A stretch of DNA of 64,000 nt from Paenibacillus sp. J5C2022. GTDB taxonomy: Bacteria > Bacillota > Bacilli > Paenibacillales > Paenibacillaceae. Of the stretch, positions 52,774 to 60,372 are shown in pieces (the first letter of the stretch is position 1; every line of letters starts with the position of its first letter). Both the position numbers and the translations under genes were made by a program. The notes under the pieces were generated by a model. That model was given only the letters and a program-made list of their open reading frames with translations. It did not search any database and had not been told where the DNA came from. The DNA lies in the NCBI RefSeq assembly GCF_025567625.1, contig NZ_JAOQJC010000015.1:1-64000 (forward strand), in the 5' to 3' direction.

Positions 52774-52875
52774 GATGGAAGTTGGGGAAGAATAGGAAGT
52801 TGGGAGCAGTTGCAGCAGTAACGAAAGGAAGGACTGTTTTTGCTCCCAGCTTGCCCCTCCGCACAATCGTTCTGG
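52774..52875. other. uvrC downstream region with a long hairpin
   Basis: AAGTTGGGAGCA (52797-52808) pairs with TGCTCCCAGCTT (52841-52852) around a 32-base loop that contains TTTTT. It may terminate uvrC inefficiently; no classical terminator is seen before the repeats. Confidence 0.4.
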
Positions 52876-53328
52876 CCTATCGCTCATTATGCTCACATAG
52901 CCCCTCATATTAGTTGGAAAGCTCGCTCCATCGCTCAAAATGGTCACATAGCCCCGTCAAACGTGCCACGTCCGCTCTCAAGTAGCTGTCTATCGCTCAT
53001 TATGCTCACATAGCCCCTCATATTAGTCGGAAAGTGCGTTCCATCGCTCAAAATGGTCACATAGCCCCGTCAAACGTGCCACGTCCGCTCTCAAGTAGCT
53101 GTCTATCGCTCATTATGCTCACATAGCCCCTCATATTAGTTGGAAAGCGCGCTCCATCGCTCAAAATGGTCACATAGCCCCGTCAAACGTGCCATGTCCG
53201 CTCTCAAGTAGCTGTCTATCGCTCATTATGCTCACATAGCCTCTCATATTAGTCGGAAAGTGCGTTCCATCGCTCAAAATGGTCACATAGCCCCGTCAAA
53301 CGTGCCACGTCCGCTCTCAAGTAGCTGA
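52876..53328. repeat. 113-bp tandem repeat, four copies
   Basis: Units start at 52876, 52989, 53102 and 53215. Each contains two related halves, CTATCGCTCATTATGCTCAC followed by ATAGCC, and CATCGCTCAAAATGGTCAC followed by ATAGCC. The motif and dimeric plan match the 114-bp repeats at 1-439. Copies are almost identical. Confidence 0.95.
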
Positions 53329-53347
53329 TCCTTAACGTTTCGCGCAA

Positions 53348-53670
53348 GAAGTCGGGAAAGTTGTACGATATTTCATACAAAAGTGGTGGATACGAGCAAG
53401 AAGTCGGGGAAGTTGTACGATATTTCATACAAAAGTGGCCGATAAGCACAAGGAGTCGGGGAAGTTGTACGATATTTCATACAAAAGTGGTGGATACGAG
53501 CAAGAAGTCGGGGAAGTTGTACGATATTTCATACAAAAGTGGTGGATACGAGCAAGAAGTCGGGAAAGTTGTACGATATTTCATACAAAAGTGGCCGATA
53601 GGCACAAGAAGTCGAGGAAGTTGTACGATATTTCATACAAAAGTGGCTAATACGCGCAAGAAGTCGAGGG
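53348..53670. repeat. 52-bp tandem repeat, six copies plus a partial copy
   Basis: Units start at 53348, 53400, 53452, 53504, 53556 and 53608, each with GAAGTCGGGGAAGTTGTACG, then ATATTTCATACAAAAGTGG and a variable GGATACGAGCAA or CCGATAAGCACAA. Together with the 113-bp array, the whole stretch 52774-53966 contains no gene; short frames encoding YDISYKSG-like repeats are artefacts. Confidence 0.93.
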
Positions 53671-53907
53671 AAGTAGTGGTGTGTTTAGGTGGGAGGGTGA
53701 AGCAAGGTAAGCATTGGCGCGCTTAGGTTGATGGACAGTGAAGAGGAAGTAGTGGAGTGATCAGGCAGATAGGCGGAGGAAAGTTAAATATTAGTGAGTA
53801 CGCGCAGGAACTGGAGAGCCCTGTTATTCCATGGACAAGTGGATTAACGGGGCTCTTCAAGCAGATTCTTCATGACCATTTCATGGTAACAAATGCCGCT
53901 TTAGCAA

Positions 53908-54020
53908 GCGCGCTATAAGCGCGAAGGGGCGGCAAGCCCGATGGATGGCCGGTGTTCCGGCGCGCGCTATAAGCGCGAGGAGGGGTCCGGCATGCCCGGT
54001 GGGACGGCCGGTGTTCCGCC
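53908..54020. repeat. 54-bp duplication of the 3' end of the CPBP protease gene
   Basis: GCGCGCTATAAGCGCG occurs at 53908-53923 and 53962-53977, each followed by a related G-rich stretch and GGCCGGTGTTCCG. The second copy contains the gene's stop codon (53967-53969) and last codons; the first is a downstream duplicate. CGCGCT-ATA-AGCGCG is itself a perfect stem. Confidence 0.8.
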
Positions 54021-55601
54021 TACGCGCTTCTCATGCCACTTCTTGATAACGTAAGCGATGAGCACCGGCAATACAATAAAGAAGATTGCGGAGATCATAT
54101 CCGCCGTATTGCCGACCATGAACAGGCTGCTGCCGACGGCCACGCTGTTGAATATGGCATGGGTGAACATCGCGGTAATGAACCCATACTTGATGAAGAT
54201 GAAGCTGAACAGCAGGCCGATAATCATAAGCTCGATCAACCTTGTCGTAGACGGATAGAACGGGTACATGACGTGACCGAGCGCCCAGAACAGAGTCGGC
54301 AGTATGGCCGCTGCGAACGAATGCCTGAACCATCTGCGGAACAGTCCGATGCCGAAGAAGCGGAACACGGCTTCCTCCGAGATCGCCGCCGCCCATGCCA
54401 GCACAGGCATCAGCCACAGCAGCTTCATGTTGTACGGCGACATCGTCACATCGCTCGTTCCCCAAGTGCCAATAATAGCCTCCAGCGCACGAAAAATGAT
54501 CGGTTGCAAGCCCAGCATAATTAAAGCAAGCAGATAGGCCAGCCCCATGCTGCGCCATACATATTGCCCGTAGCCGGCCTCACGGAAGCGAGGCCACACA
54601 TGGAAGCCTTGCGCCTTCCAAAGACCGTCCCCGGCAACGATGGAGATATAAACTGAGCCTGCCATGGGGATGGTCATCAGCAGCGTCAACAGTACAGTGA
54701 ATACGATGACGCCTTCACCCATATAATCTTCGCCGCTGCTGGCCCTTATGCCGTCCAGCATATTGACGTTCATTATAATGTAGGCGATCAGGAAGACGAC
54801 GGTCAGCAGAATGCCATATTTGAACGACGTATGCTTGCGATACAGGATAGCGTATATAATAGCCAGTATGCACAGCACGATACTCATCAGCAGATAGCCT
54901 ACTCCCGTAAGCACGCCAGCCCAGAAGTCCTGCTTCTTCACATATTGAATATAACCGTCAGGAGCGTGGAAGACAGGCTTGAATTGGGTAACGACGGGCT
55001 TATTCTGTATCGTTGCGGTTCTTGCCGTCACTTGAAGCTCCGCTTCCCCTATTTTATAGTCGGGCAGATCGGCTACCCAACTCCCGTTATCCGCTAGCCA
55101 TATATCTTCAACGCCAACTCCGCGCAGTCCCCGTTCCAGCATCAGCTCTGCAATGACAGTCTTCTGGAGCTGGTCGCTCGGCATCGATTCATCCGGAAGC
55201 ATATTCCAAGCGACGACTTCTCCTGTATACATATGCACATACAGGAAGCCTGTGCCGCCATCGCCGAACGTCACATTAACTTGGAACGTGTCCGTTGGGA
55301 GCTTCTCATCATATTCGTTCACGTATTGCTCGATGAGCTTCTCTTTCGCCAAGTAGCCGTTAAGCAGCTTGTCGCTTTGATGGAACGCATGCGCGCGCTC
55401 GACGGTCCGTCCCGTCAGCGTCTCGGCGAAGGCGGTCGCCCGGTTAACCGCTTCTTCTTTCGCAATTACGCCATTGTCGTAAGGTAGCTTGGATGTGGAT
55501 GCGATCATCGGGGCTACTTCCAAGACAACGAAGATTATCGTGAACAGGAGTGCCGCCAGTATGTATTTCTTCCATTCTTTTTCTTTGATCAGTGTTGTCA
55601 T
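53967..55601 (-). CDS. CPBP-family intramembrane metalloprotease
   Basis: Membrane protein of 544 residues. The N-terminal helix (about 12-32) and a large non-cytoplasmic region to about residue 225 precede seven or eight helices. The CPBP/Rce1 motifs lie in the last third: EEAVFRFF (glutamate pair and arginine), FWALGH (histidine) and THAIFNSV (histidine/asparagine). Bacterial members act in prenyl-protein processing-like cleavage, peptide processing or bacteriocin immunity; the big N-terminal extension is unusual and resembles PepSY-like repeats. The C-terminal tail GGTPAVPPGMPDPSSRL lies in the duplicated 54-bp unit and may be non-essential. Monocistronic. Confidence 0.88.
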   Translation of the reverse strand: MTTLIKEKEWKKYILAALLFTIIFVVLEVAPMIASTSKLPYDNGVIAKEEAVNRATAFAETLTGRTVERAHAFHQSDKLLNGYLAKEKLIEQYVNEYDEKLPTDTFQVNVTFGDGGTGFLYVHMYTGEVVAWNMLPDESMPSDQLQKTVIAELMLERGLRGVGVEDIWLADNGSWVADLPDYKIGEAELQVTARTATIQNKPVVTQFKPVFHAPDGYIQYVKKQDFWAGVLTGVGYLLMSIVLCILAIIYAILYRKHTSFKYGILLTVVFLIAYIIMNVNMLDGIRASSGEDYMGEGVIVFTVLLTLLMTIPMAGSVYISIVAGDGLWKAQGFHVWPRFREAGYGQYVWRSMGLAYLLALIMLGLQPIIFRALEAIIGTWGTSDVTMSPYNMKLLWLMPVLAWAAAISEEAVFRFFGIGLFRRWFRHSFAAAILPTLFWALGHVMYPFYPSTTRLIELMIIGLLFSFIFIKYGFITAMFTHAIFNSVAVGSSLFMVGNTADMISAIFFIVLPVLIAYVIKKWHEKRVGGTPAVPPGMPDPSSRL

Positions 55602-55749
55602 AGCTCACCTCAATATAAGATGTCTCAGTCCTTCATTACCATATCACAACAGAGAATGAATATTCCATCTTCTCCTTAATGGCTTATGCAAATTTATTGG
55701 ATTTCAGCCCACTATAATGGAAATAACTATTGAAAGCCGATCTTTCAGC

Positions 55750-56691
55750 TCATTTTAACGATTTGCGCGTCACTTCATATCCGTATCCTCTGCTCTTCTT
55801 GCTGCCGGGGAATTTGATGGCGATCTCGTTAATGCACATTCTGACAGTGGGACTTAAGGCGTCGGAATCTCCATAGATCAAGGAGGTTGTCCGCTTCGCA
55901 TTCTCCAGTTCACGTATGGGGATGACGACAAGCTCATTGTCGACGAGCAGTTGCTCGCGCAGATAAGACTGCGGCAGAAGTGTTCCCGCCCGGCACGTAT
56001 GCAGCAAGCGAAGAATGGCTTCGAAGGAATCGATCTCCATTCGCACATCGGGCGACAGCTTGTAGCTTTCGAACAGCTCGTCCGTAAGCAACCGGTACCA
56101 GGTGCCTTTGGCGAACAAAATCATCGGCATGCCGCCGAGATCGCCGATATCCAGCCTTCCTTTCTCAGTGATCACCTGATTGCGCGGCAGCACCAGCATG
56201 AGATGATCGTCGAACAGGGGCAGACAGGTGAGCGACGGATCGTCGATGGTAGAAGCGACAAGTCCGATTTCGGCGCGATGCTCGCGGACAGCGGCGACGA
56301 TTTCGTGCGTTTTGCCCGTTATGGCTTTAATATCGATCTCAGGGTGGCTGCTTGTAAGTGACTGGATAATGTCCGGCAGCGTCGTCTGAAGGGTCGTCAA
56401 GCTGGCTCCGATAGTGAGAGAAGTACGGCCGGTCTCCTTGAATTCGGCTACCGTCTTCAGATAATGCTTATGCAGCTCCCGCTGCTCCAGCGCGTATTCG
56501 TAAGTCAGCTGACCGATTCGGGTAAGCTCCAGCCGCTTGCCTACGCGGCGGAACAGCTCTACGCCGATCTCCTCTTCCAGCTTGGCCAGCTTGCGGGACA
56601 AGGCGGGCTGGGAGATGTTAAGCAAGGCAGCCGCCTTGTTCATGCTGGATTGCTCCACGATGATGGAGAAGATGTGCAGCTCTTCATTCAT
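55750..56691 (-). CDS. LysR-family transcriptional regulator
   Basis: Regulator of 313 residues. N-terminal winged helix (about 1-60: LHIFSIIVEQSSMNKAAALLNISQPALSRKLAKLEEEIGVELF) and a periplasmic-binding-like effector domain (about 90-295). Divergent from sdhCAB with a 203-bp gap, the usual arrangement for a LysR regulator and its target. CcpC, the citrate-responsive LysR regulator of Bacillus TCA genes, is a plausible relative, and ATAA/TTAT half-sites are present in the gap (56738-56755). Assignment as an sdh regulator is inference from position. Confidence 0.88.
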   Translation of the reverse strand: MNEELHIFSIIVEQSSMNKAAALLNISQPALSRKLAKLEEEIGVELFRRVGKRLELTRIGQLTYEYALEQRELHKHYLKTVAEFKETGRTSLTIGASLTTLQTTLPDIIQSLTSSHPEIDIKAITGKTHEIVAAVREHRAEIGLVASTIDDPSLTCLPLFDDHLMLVLPRNQVITEKGRLDIGDLGGMPMILFAKGTWYRLLTDELFESYKLSPDVRMEIDSFEAILRLLHTCRAGTLLPQSYLREQLLVDNELVVIPIRELENAKRTTSLIYGDSDALSPTVRMCINEIAIKFPGSKKSRGYGYEVTRKSLK

Positions 56692-56793
56692 AGTGCTTCC
56701 CTCTCTTATGCGTTATGGTTATAACAATTAATAAAAAATAAGCAATTCCATTATAAGCTGAAAAGGAGTAGGATGGAAGTATGGCAAAACTGT

Positions 56794-56833
56794 GTCAACA
56801 TTTGTTGACGGGGGTACAGGCTAGATGTAAAAT
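56794..56833 (+). promoter_or_regulatory. sdhCAB promoter with an overlapping palindromic operator
   Basis: TTGACG (56805-56810), 17-bp spacer and TAAAAT (56828-56833) form a good sigma-A promoter. The perfect inverted repeat GTCAACA-TT-TGTTGAC (56794-56809) covers the -35, so a bound protein would repress. The regulator is unknown. Confidence 0.72.
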
Positions 56834-56894
56834 GTAGAATGGTTTATGGACACAAGATGAAGCATTCACAGTCTTGAAAGGAGAACAGAATGAA

Positions 56895-57566
56895 ATGAAG
56901 GGAAATTCGTACTTCTCGCGCAAGCTGCACTCGCTGCTGGGAATAATCCCACTGGGCGGGTTTATTGTCGTGCATGCAGTGACGAACTATCAAGCGTTCG
57001 AGCGCGGACCTGAGGGCTTCAACAAAGGCGTGCACCTGATCAACAGCCTGCCGCTGCTGCCGTTGCTGGAAATCTTCGGCATCTATTTACCGCTATTGTT
57101 TCATGGTATTTACGGCCTGTACGTCGCGTATCAGTCCAATTCCAACCTGGGGAGGTTCCAGTATGGACGGAACTGGGCGTTCACGGCTCAGCGGATTACC
57201 GGGGTGATCACTTTTGTATTCGTTTTCTGGCATGTGTATCAGACGCGGATTCAGGTATACCTTGGCAATCTTACTCATGAAGAGCTTGGCTCGACCATGC
57301 ATACGATCTCGACCAGTCCGGTCATGTTCGCATTGTATGTGATTGGCGTTCTGGCGGCCGTATTCCACTTCAGCAACGGACTTTGGGCGTTCCTGATCAG
57401 TTGGGGAATAACGATCGGACCGAGAGCTCAGCGCATCTCTTCGTACATTTGCATGGGTGTATTCGTTATCGTATCTGCCCTGTTCATCCTCTCGCTGGTG
57501 GCATTCGGCGGCGATGAGTTCAAGGAAGCTGCAAGCGCAGCTGCGGCATGGAGCAATATCGGATAG
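56895..57566 (+). CDS. sdhC: Succinate dehydrogenase cytochrome b558 subunit
   Basis: Membrane anchor of complex II, 223 residues from ATG 56895 (AAAGGAG eleven bases upstream; the upstream TTG lacks a site). Five transmembrane helices and several histidines in or near helices (LHSLLGIIPLGGFIVVHA, LLFHGIYGL, VFWHVYQTR, FHFSNGLWAF) that bind the two haems, as in the Bacillus di-haem SdhC. It connects SdhA/SdhB to menaquinone. First gene of the operon. Confidence 0.95.
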   Translation: MKGNSYFSRKLHSLLGIIPLGGFIVVHAVTNYQAFERGPEGFNKGVHLINSLPLLPLLEIFGIYLPLLFHGIYGLYVAYQSNSNLGRFQYGRNWAFTAQRITGVITFVFVFWHVYQTRIQVYLGNLTHEELGSTMHTISTSPVMFALYVIGVLAAVFHFSNGLWAFLISWGITIGPRAQRISSYICMGVFVIVSALFILSLVAFGGDEFKEAASAAAAWSNIG

Positions 57567-57590
57567 TTTGAAGACAAGGAGCGAAGCATA

Positions 57591-59354
57591 ATGGCAAAAA
57601 ATAAAGTAATCGTCGTTGGCGGCGGTCTTGCAGGCTTGATGGCTACGGTCAAAGCGGCGGAGGCCGGCATGCATGTCGATCTCATGTCACTCGTGCCCGT
57701 TAAGCGTTCCCACTCCGTGTGCGCGCAAGGCGGCATCAACGGCGCTGTTAATACAAAAGGCGAAGGCGATTCCCCATGGGAGCACTTCGACGACACAGTA
57801 TACGGCGGCGACTTCCTCGCCAATCAACCGCCGGTTAAGGCGATGTGCGATGCGGCGCCAGGCATTATTCACCTGATGGACCGTATGGGCGTTATGTTCA
57901 ACCGTACGCCGGAAGGCTTGCTGGACTTCCGCCGGTTCGGGGGCACGAAGCACCACCGTACTGCATTCGCAGGCGCGACTACCGGCCAGCAGTTGCTGTA
58001 TGCGCTGGATGAGCAAGTGCGCCGCTGGGAAGCAGCGGGTCTGGTCAACAAGTTCGAGCATTGGGAATTCCTTGGCGCAGTGCTGGACGACGACGGCGTA
58101 TGCCGCGGCGTATCCGCACAGGATCTGCGCACAATGGAAGTCCACACGGTAAGAGCTGATGCAGTCATTCTGGCATCCGGCGGACCCGGTATCATCTTCG
58201 GCAAGACGACGAACTCCGTCATCAATACAGGTACGGCGGCAAGCGCGGTCTATCAGCAAGGCGTGAAGTATGCGAACGGCGAATTTATCCAGATCCATCC
58301 CACGGCGATTCCGGGCGACGATAAGCTGCGCCTGATGTCGGAATCCGCACGCGGCGAAGGCGGACGCGTATGGACATACAAGGACGGCAAGCCATGGTAC
58401 TTCCTGGAAGAGAAATATCCGGCATACGGCAACCTTGTGCCGCGGGACATTGCGACTCGTGAAATTTTCGCTGTCTGCGTCGATCAGAAGCTGGGCATTA
58501 ACGGCGAGAATATGGTGTACCTCGACCTGTCGCATAAGGATCCGAAGGAACTGGACGTCAAGCTTGGCGGTATTATCGAGATCTACGAGAAATTCATGGG
58601 CGACGATCCGCGCAAGATTCCGATGAAGATCTTCCCGGCCGTTCACTATTCCATGGGCGGCATGTGGGTCGACTACAATCAGATGACCAATATCCCTGGT
58701 CTGTTCGCCGCAGGCGAATGCGAGTACCAATACCACGGTGCTAACCGTCTAGGCGCGAACTCGCTGCTGTCCGCCATCTACGGCGGAATGGTCGCAGGAC
58801 CGAAAGCCGTCGAATATATTAAAGGGCTGGACAAATCCTCGGAGGACGTAAACGCCCAAGTATTCGACCGTGACAAGAAGCGCCATGACGACAAGTACAA
58901 CCGCATTCTCGGCATGAACGGCACAGAGAACGCCTACGTGCTGCATAAGGAGCTAGGCGAATGGATGACGAACAATATGACCGTTGTCCGCTTCAATGAC
59001 AAGCTGCAAGCGACCATCGACAAGATTAAAGAGCTGAAGCAGCGCTATCAGAATATCAACATCAACGACACGGCGAAATGGAACAACGCGGGCGTAGCCT
59101 TCACTCGTCAGCTGTGGAATATGATCGAGCTGTCCGAAGCGATGACGCTTGGCGCCCTTATGCGGAATGAGAGCCGCGGCGCGCATTATAAGCCGGAATT
59201 CCCGGACCGCAACGACGATCAATTCATGAAGTCGACGATTGCGGATTGGACGCCGGATGGACCTAAGATCTCCTATGAGGACGTCGATGTCAGCCTGATT
59301 GCTCCGCGTAAGCGCGACTATACAACGGATAAAAAGAAGAAGAAAGGAGAATAA
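57591..59354 (+). CDS. sdhA: Succinate dehydrogenase flavoprotein subunit
   Basis: Catalytic subunit of 587 residues oxidising succinate to fumarate. The FAD-binding start is VIVVGGGLAGLMATVKAAEAG; covalent FAD attachment is expected at the histidine in RSHSVCAQGGINGA; substrate-binding and catalytic segments include FRRFGGTKHHRTAFAG, EFIQIHPTAIPG, SESARGEGGRVWTY and AGECEYQYHGANRLGANSL. AAGGAGCG precedes the ATG, 25 bp after sdhC. Only two bases separate it from sdhB. Length and order match Bacillus SdhA. Confidence 0.97.
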   Translation: MAKNKVIVVGGGLAGLMATVKAAEAGMHVDLMSLVPVKRSHSVCAQGGINGAVNTKGEGDSPWEHFDDTVYGGDFLANQPPVKAMCDAAPGIIHLMDRMGVMFNRTPEGLLDFRRFGGTKHHRTAFAGATTGQQLLYALDEQVRRWEAAGLVNKFEHWEFLGAVLDDDGVCRGVSAQDLRTMEVHTVRADAVILASGGPGIIFGKTTNSVINTGTAASAVYQQGVKYANGEFIQIHPTAIPGDDKLRLMSESARGEGGRVWTYKDGKPWYFLEEKYPAYGNLVPRDIATREIFAVCVDQKLGINGENMVYLDLSHKDPKELDVKLGGIIEIYEKFMGDDPRKIPMKIFPAVHYSMGGMWVDYNQMTNIPGLFAAGECEYQYHGANRLGANSLLSAIYGGMVAGPKAVEYIKGLDKSSEDVNAQVFDRDKKRHDDKYNRILGMNGTENAYVLHKELGEWMTNNMTVVRFNDKLQATIDKIKELKQRYQNININDTAKWNNAGVAFTRQLWNMIELSEAMTLGALMRNESRGAHYKPEFPDRNDDQFMKSTIADWTPDGPKISYEDVDVSLIAPRKRDYTTDKKKKKGE

Positions 59355-59356
59355 TC

Positions 59357-60121
59357 ATGGCCGAAACGACTGCTGCTAAGAAAACGATTAAGTTCGTCAT
59401 CACACGCCAGGATACGCCGGATTCCACGCCCTATACGGAAGAATTCGAAATTCCATACCGTCCCAACATGAATGTCATCAGCGGACTGATGGAAATTCAG
59501 CGTAATCCTGTCAGGTCTGACGGCAAGGGCACGGCGCCTGTATGTTGGGATTCCAACTGTCTGGAAGAAGTATGCGGCGCCTGCTCTATGGTGATCAACG
59601 GCAAGCCGCGTCAGGCGTGCAGCGCTCTTGTTGACAAGCTGGAGCAACCGATCCGTCTGGAGCCGATGCGCACCTTCCCGGTCGTACGCGACCTGGTCAT
59701 TAACCGCGAGCGTATGTTCACCGCCTTGAAGAAGGTGAAAGCGTGGATTCCGATCGACGGTACGTACGATCTCGGTCCCGGTCCGCGCATGGCGGAATCG
59801 AAGCGCCAATGGGCGTATGAGCTTTCCAAGTGCATGACGTGCGGCGTTTGTCTGGAATCCTGTCCGAACGTGAACGACCGTAACAGCTTTATCGGTCCCG
59901 CTGCTATCTCACAGGTTCGGCTGTTCAACGCACATCCGACAGGCGAGATGAACCAGGACGAGCGTCTGGAAGCGCTAATGACAGATGGCGGCATCGAGGG
60001 CTGCGGCAACTCGCAGAACTGCGTGCGCTCCTGTCCGAAGGGCATTCCGCTTACGACGTCGATTGCGGCGATCAACAAGGATACGACGAAGCAACTGTTC
60101 AAGAAGTGGCTGGGCATGTAG
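59357..60121 (+). CDS. sdhB: Succinate dehydrogenase iron-sulfur subunit
   Basis: Electron-transfer subunit of 254 residues. Cysteines for the 2Fe-2S centre lie in CWDSNCLEEVCGACSMVINGKPRQAC (described in parts: C-x4-C, C-x2-C, then C), 4Fe-4S ligands in CMTCGVCLESCP and 3Fe-4S ligands in CGNSQNCVRSCPKGIP. The gene starts two bases after the sdhA stop with AAGGAG as ribosome site and ends before a terminator, completing sdhCAB. The product passes electrons from SdhA to the SdhC haems and menaquinone. Confidence 0.97.
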   Translation: MAETTAAKKTIKFVITRQDTPDSTPYTEEFEIPYRPNMNVISGLMEIQRNPVRSDGKGTAPVCWDSNCLEEVCGACSMVINGKPRQACSALVDKLEQPIRLEPMRTFPVVRDLVINRERMFTALKKVKAWIPIDGTYDLGPGPRMAESKRQWAYELSKCMTCGVCLESCPNVNDRNSFIGPAAISQVRLFNAHPTGEMNQDERLEALMTDGGIEGCGNSQNCVRSCPKGIPLTTSIAAINKDTTKQLFKKWLGM

Positions 60122-60130
60122 CACTTATCG

Positions 60131-60178
60131 GGCTGTTCTTCAAGCGGGTTTCCGCTTGGGGAGCAGCTTTGCTTTTTT
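60131..60178 (+). terminator. Terminator of sdhCAB
   Basis: CAAGCGG-GTTT-CCGCTTG (60141-60158) with an outer helix formed by GCTGTTC and GGAGCAGC, then CTTTTTT. Confidence 0.85.
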
Positions 60179-60187
60179 GATTCGAAT

Positions 60188-60206
60188 GATATTGATAATT
60201 ATTATC
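60188..60206. promoter_or_regulatory. Fur-type box upstream of the SLC13 transporter gene
   Basis: GATATTGATAATTATTATC matches 17 of 19 positions of the Fur consensus GATAATGATAATCATTATC. AATGATAAT recurs at 60220-60228. Further on, AGGAACAG (60272-60279) and CTGTTCCT (60301-60308) form an inverted repeat, and TATTAT (60317-60322) is a possible -10. The gene starts 167 bp after the box. Confidence 0.7.
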
Positions 60207-60372
60207 ATAAATTAAATTTAATGATAATAGATCGTACATCTGTTGTCAATGCAGCCCTTTGCAGGACAGTAAGGAACAGTATGCACAACGTCACAGACGG
60301 CTGTTCCTACTTGTGCTATTATAGGAATGTTGCGAACAATTGGCCATCATTGACAATAAGGGGTATCTAGTT

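Noticed and set aside
52209..52947. Minus-strand frames encoding [14 protein letters not shown] and [14 protein letters not shown] repeats
   Set aside because: They are antisense to the uvrC repeat tail, which continues the intact uvrC frame.
52876..53670. Possible CRISPR arrays
   Set aside because: Units are contiguous with no unique spacers between short repeats, periods are 113 and 52 bp, and no cas gene is present.
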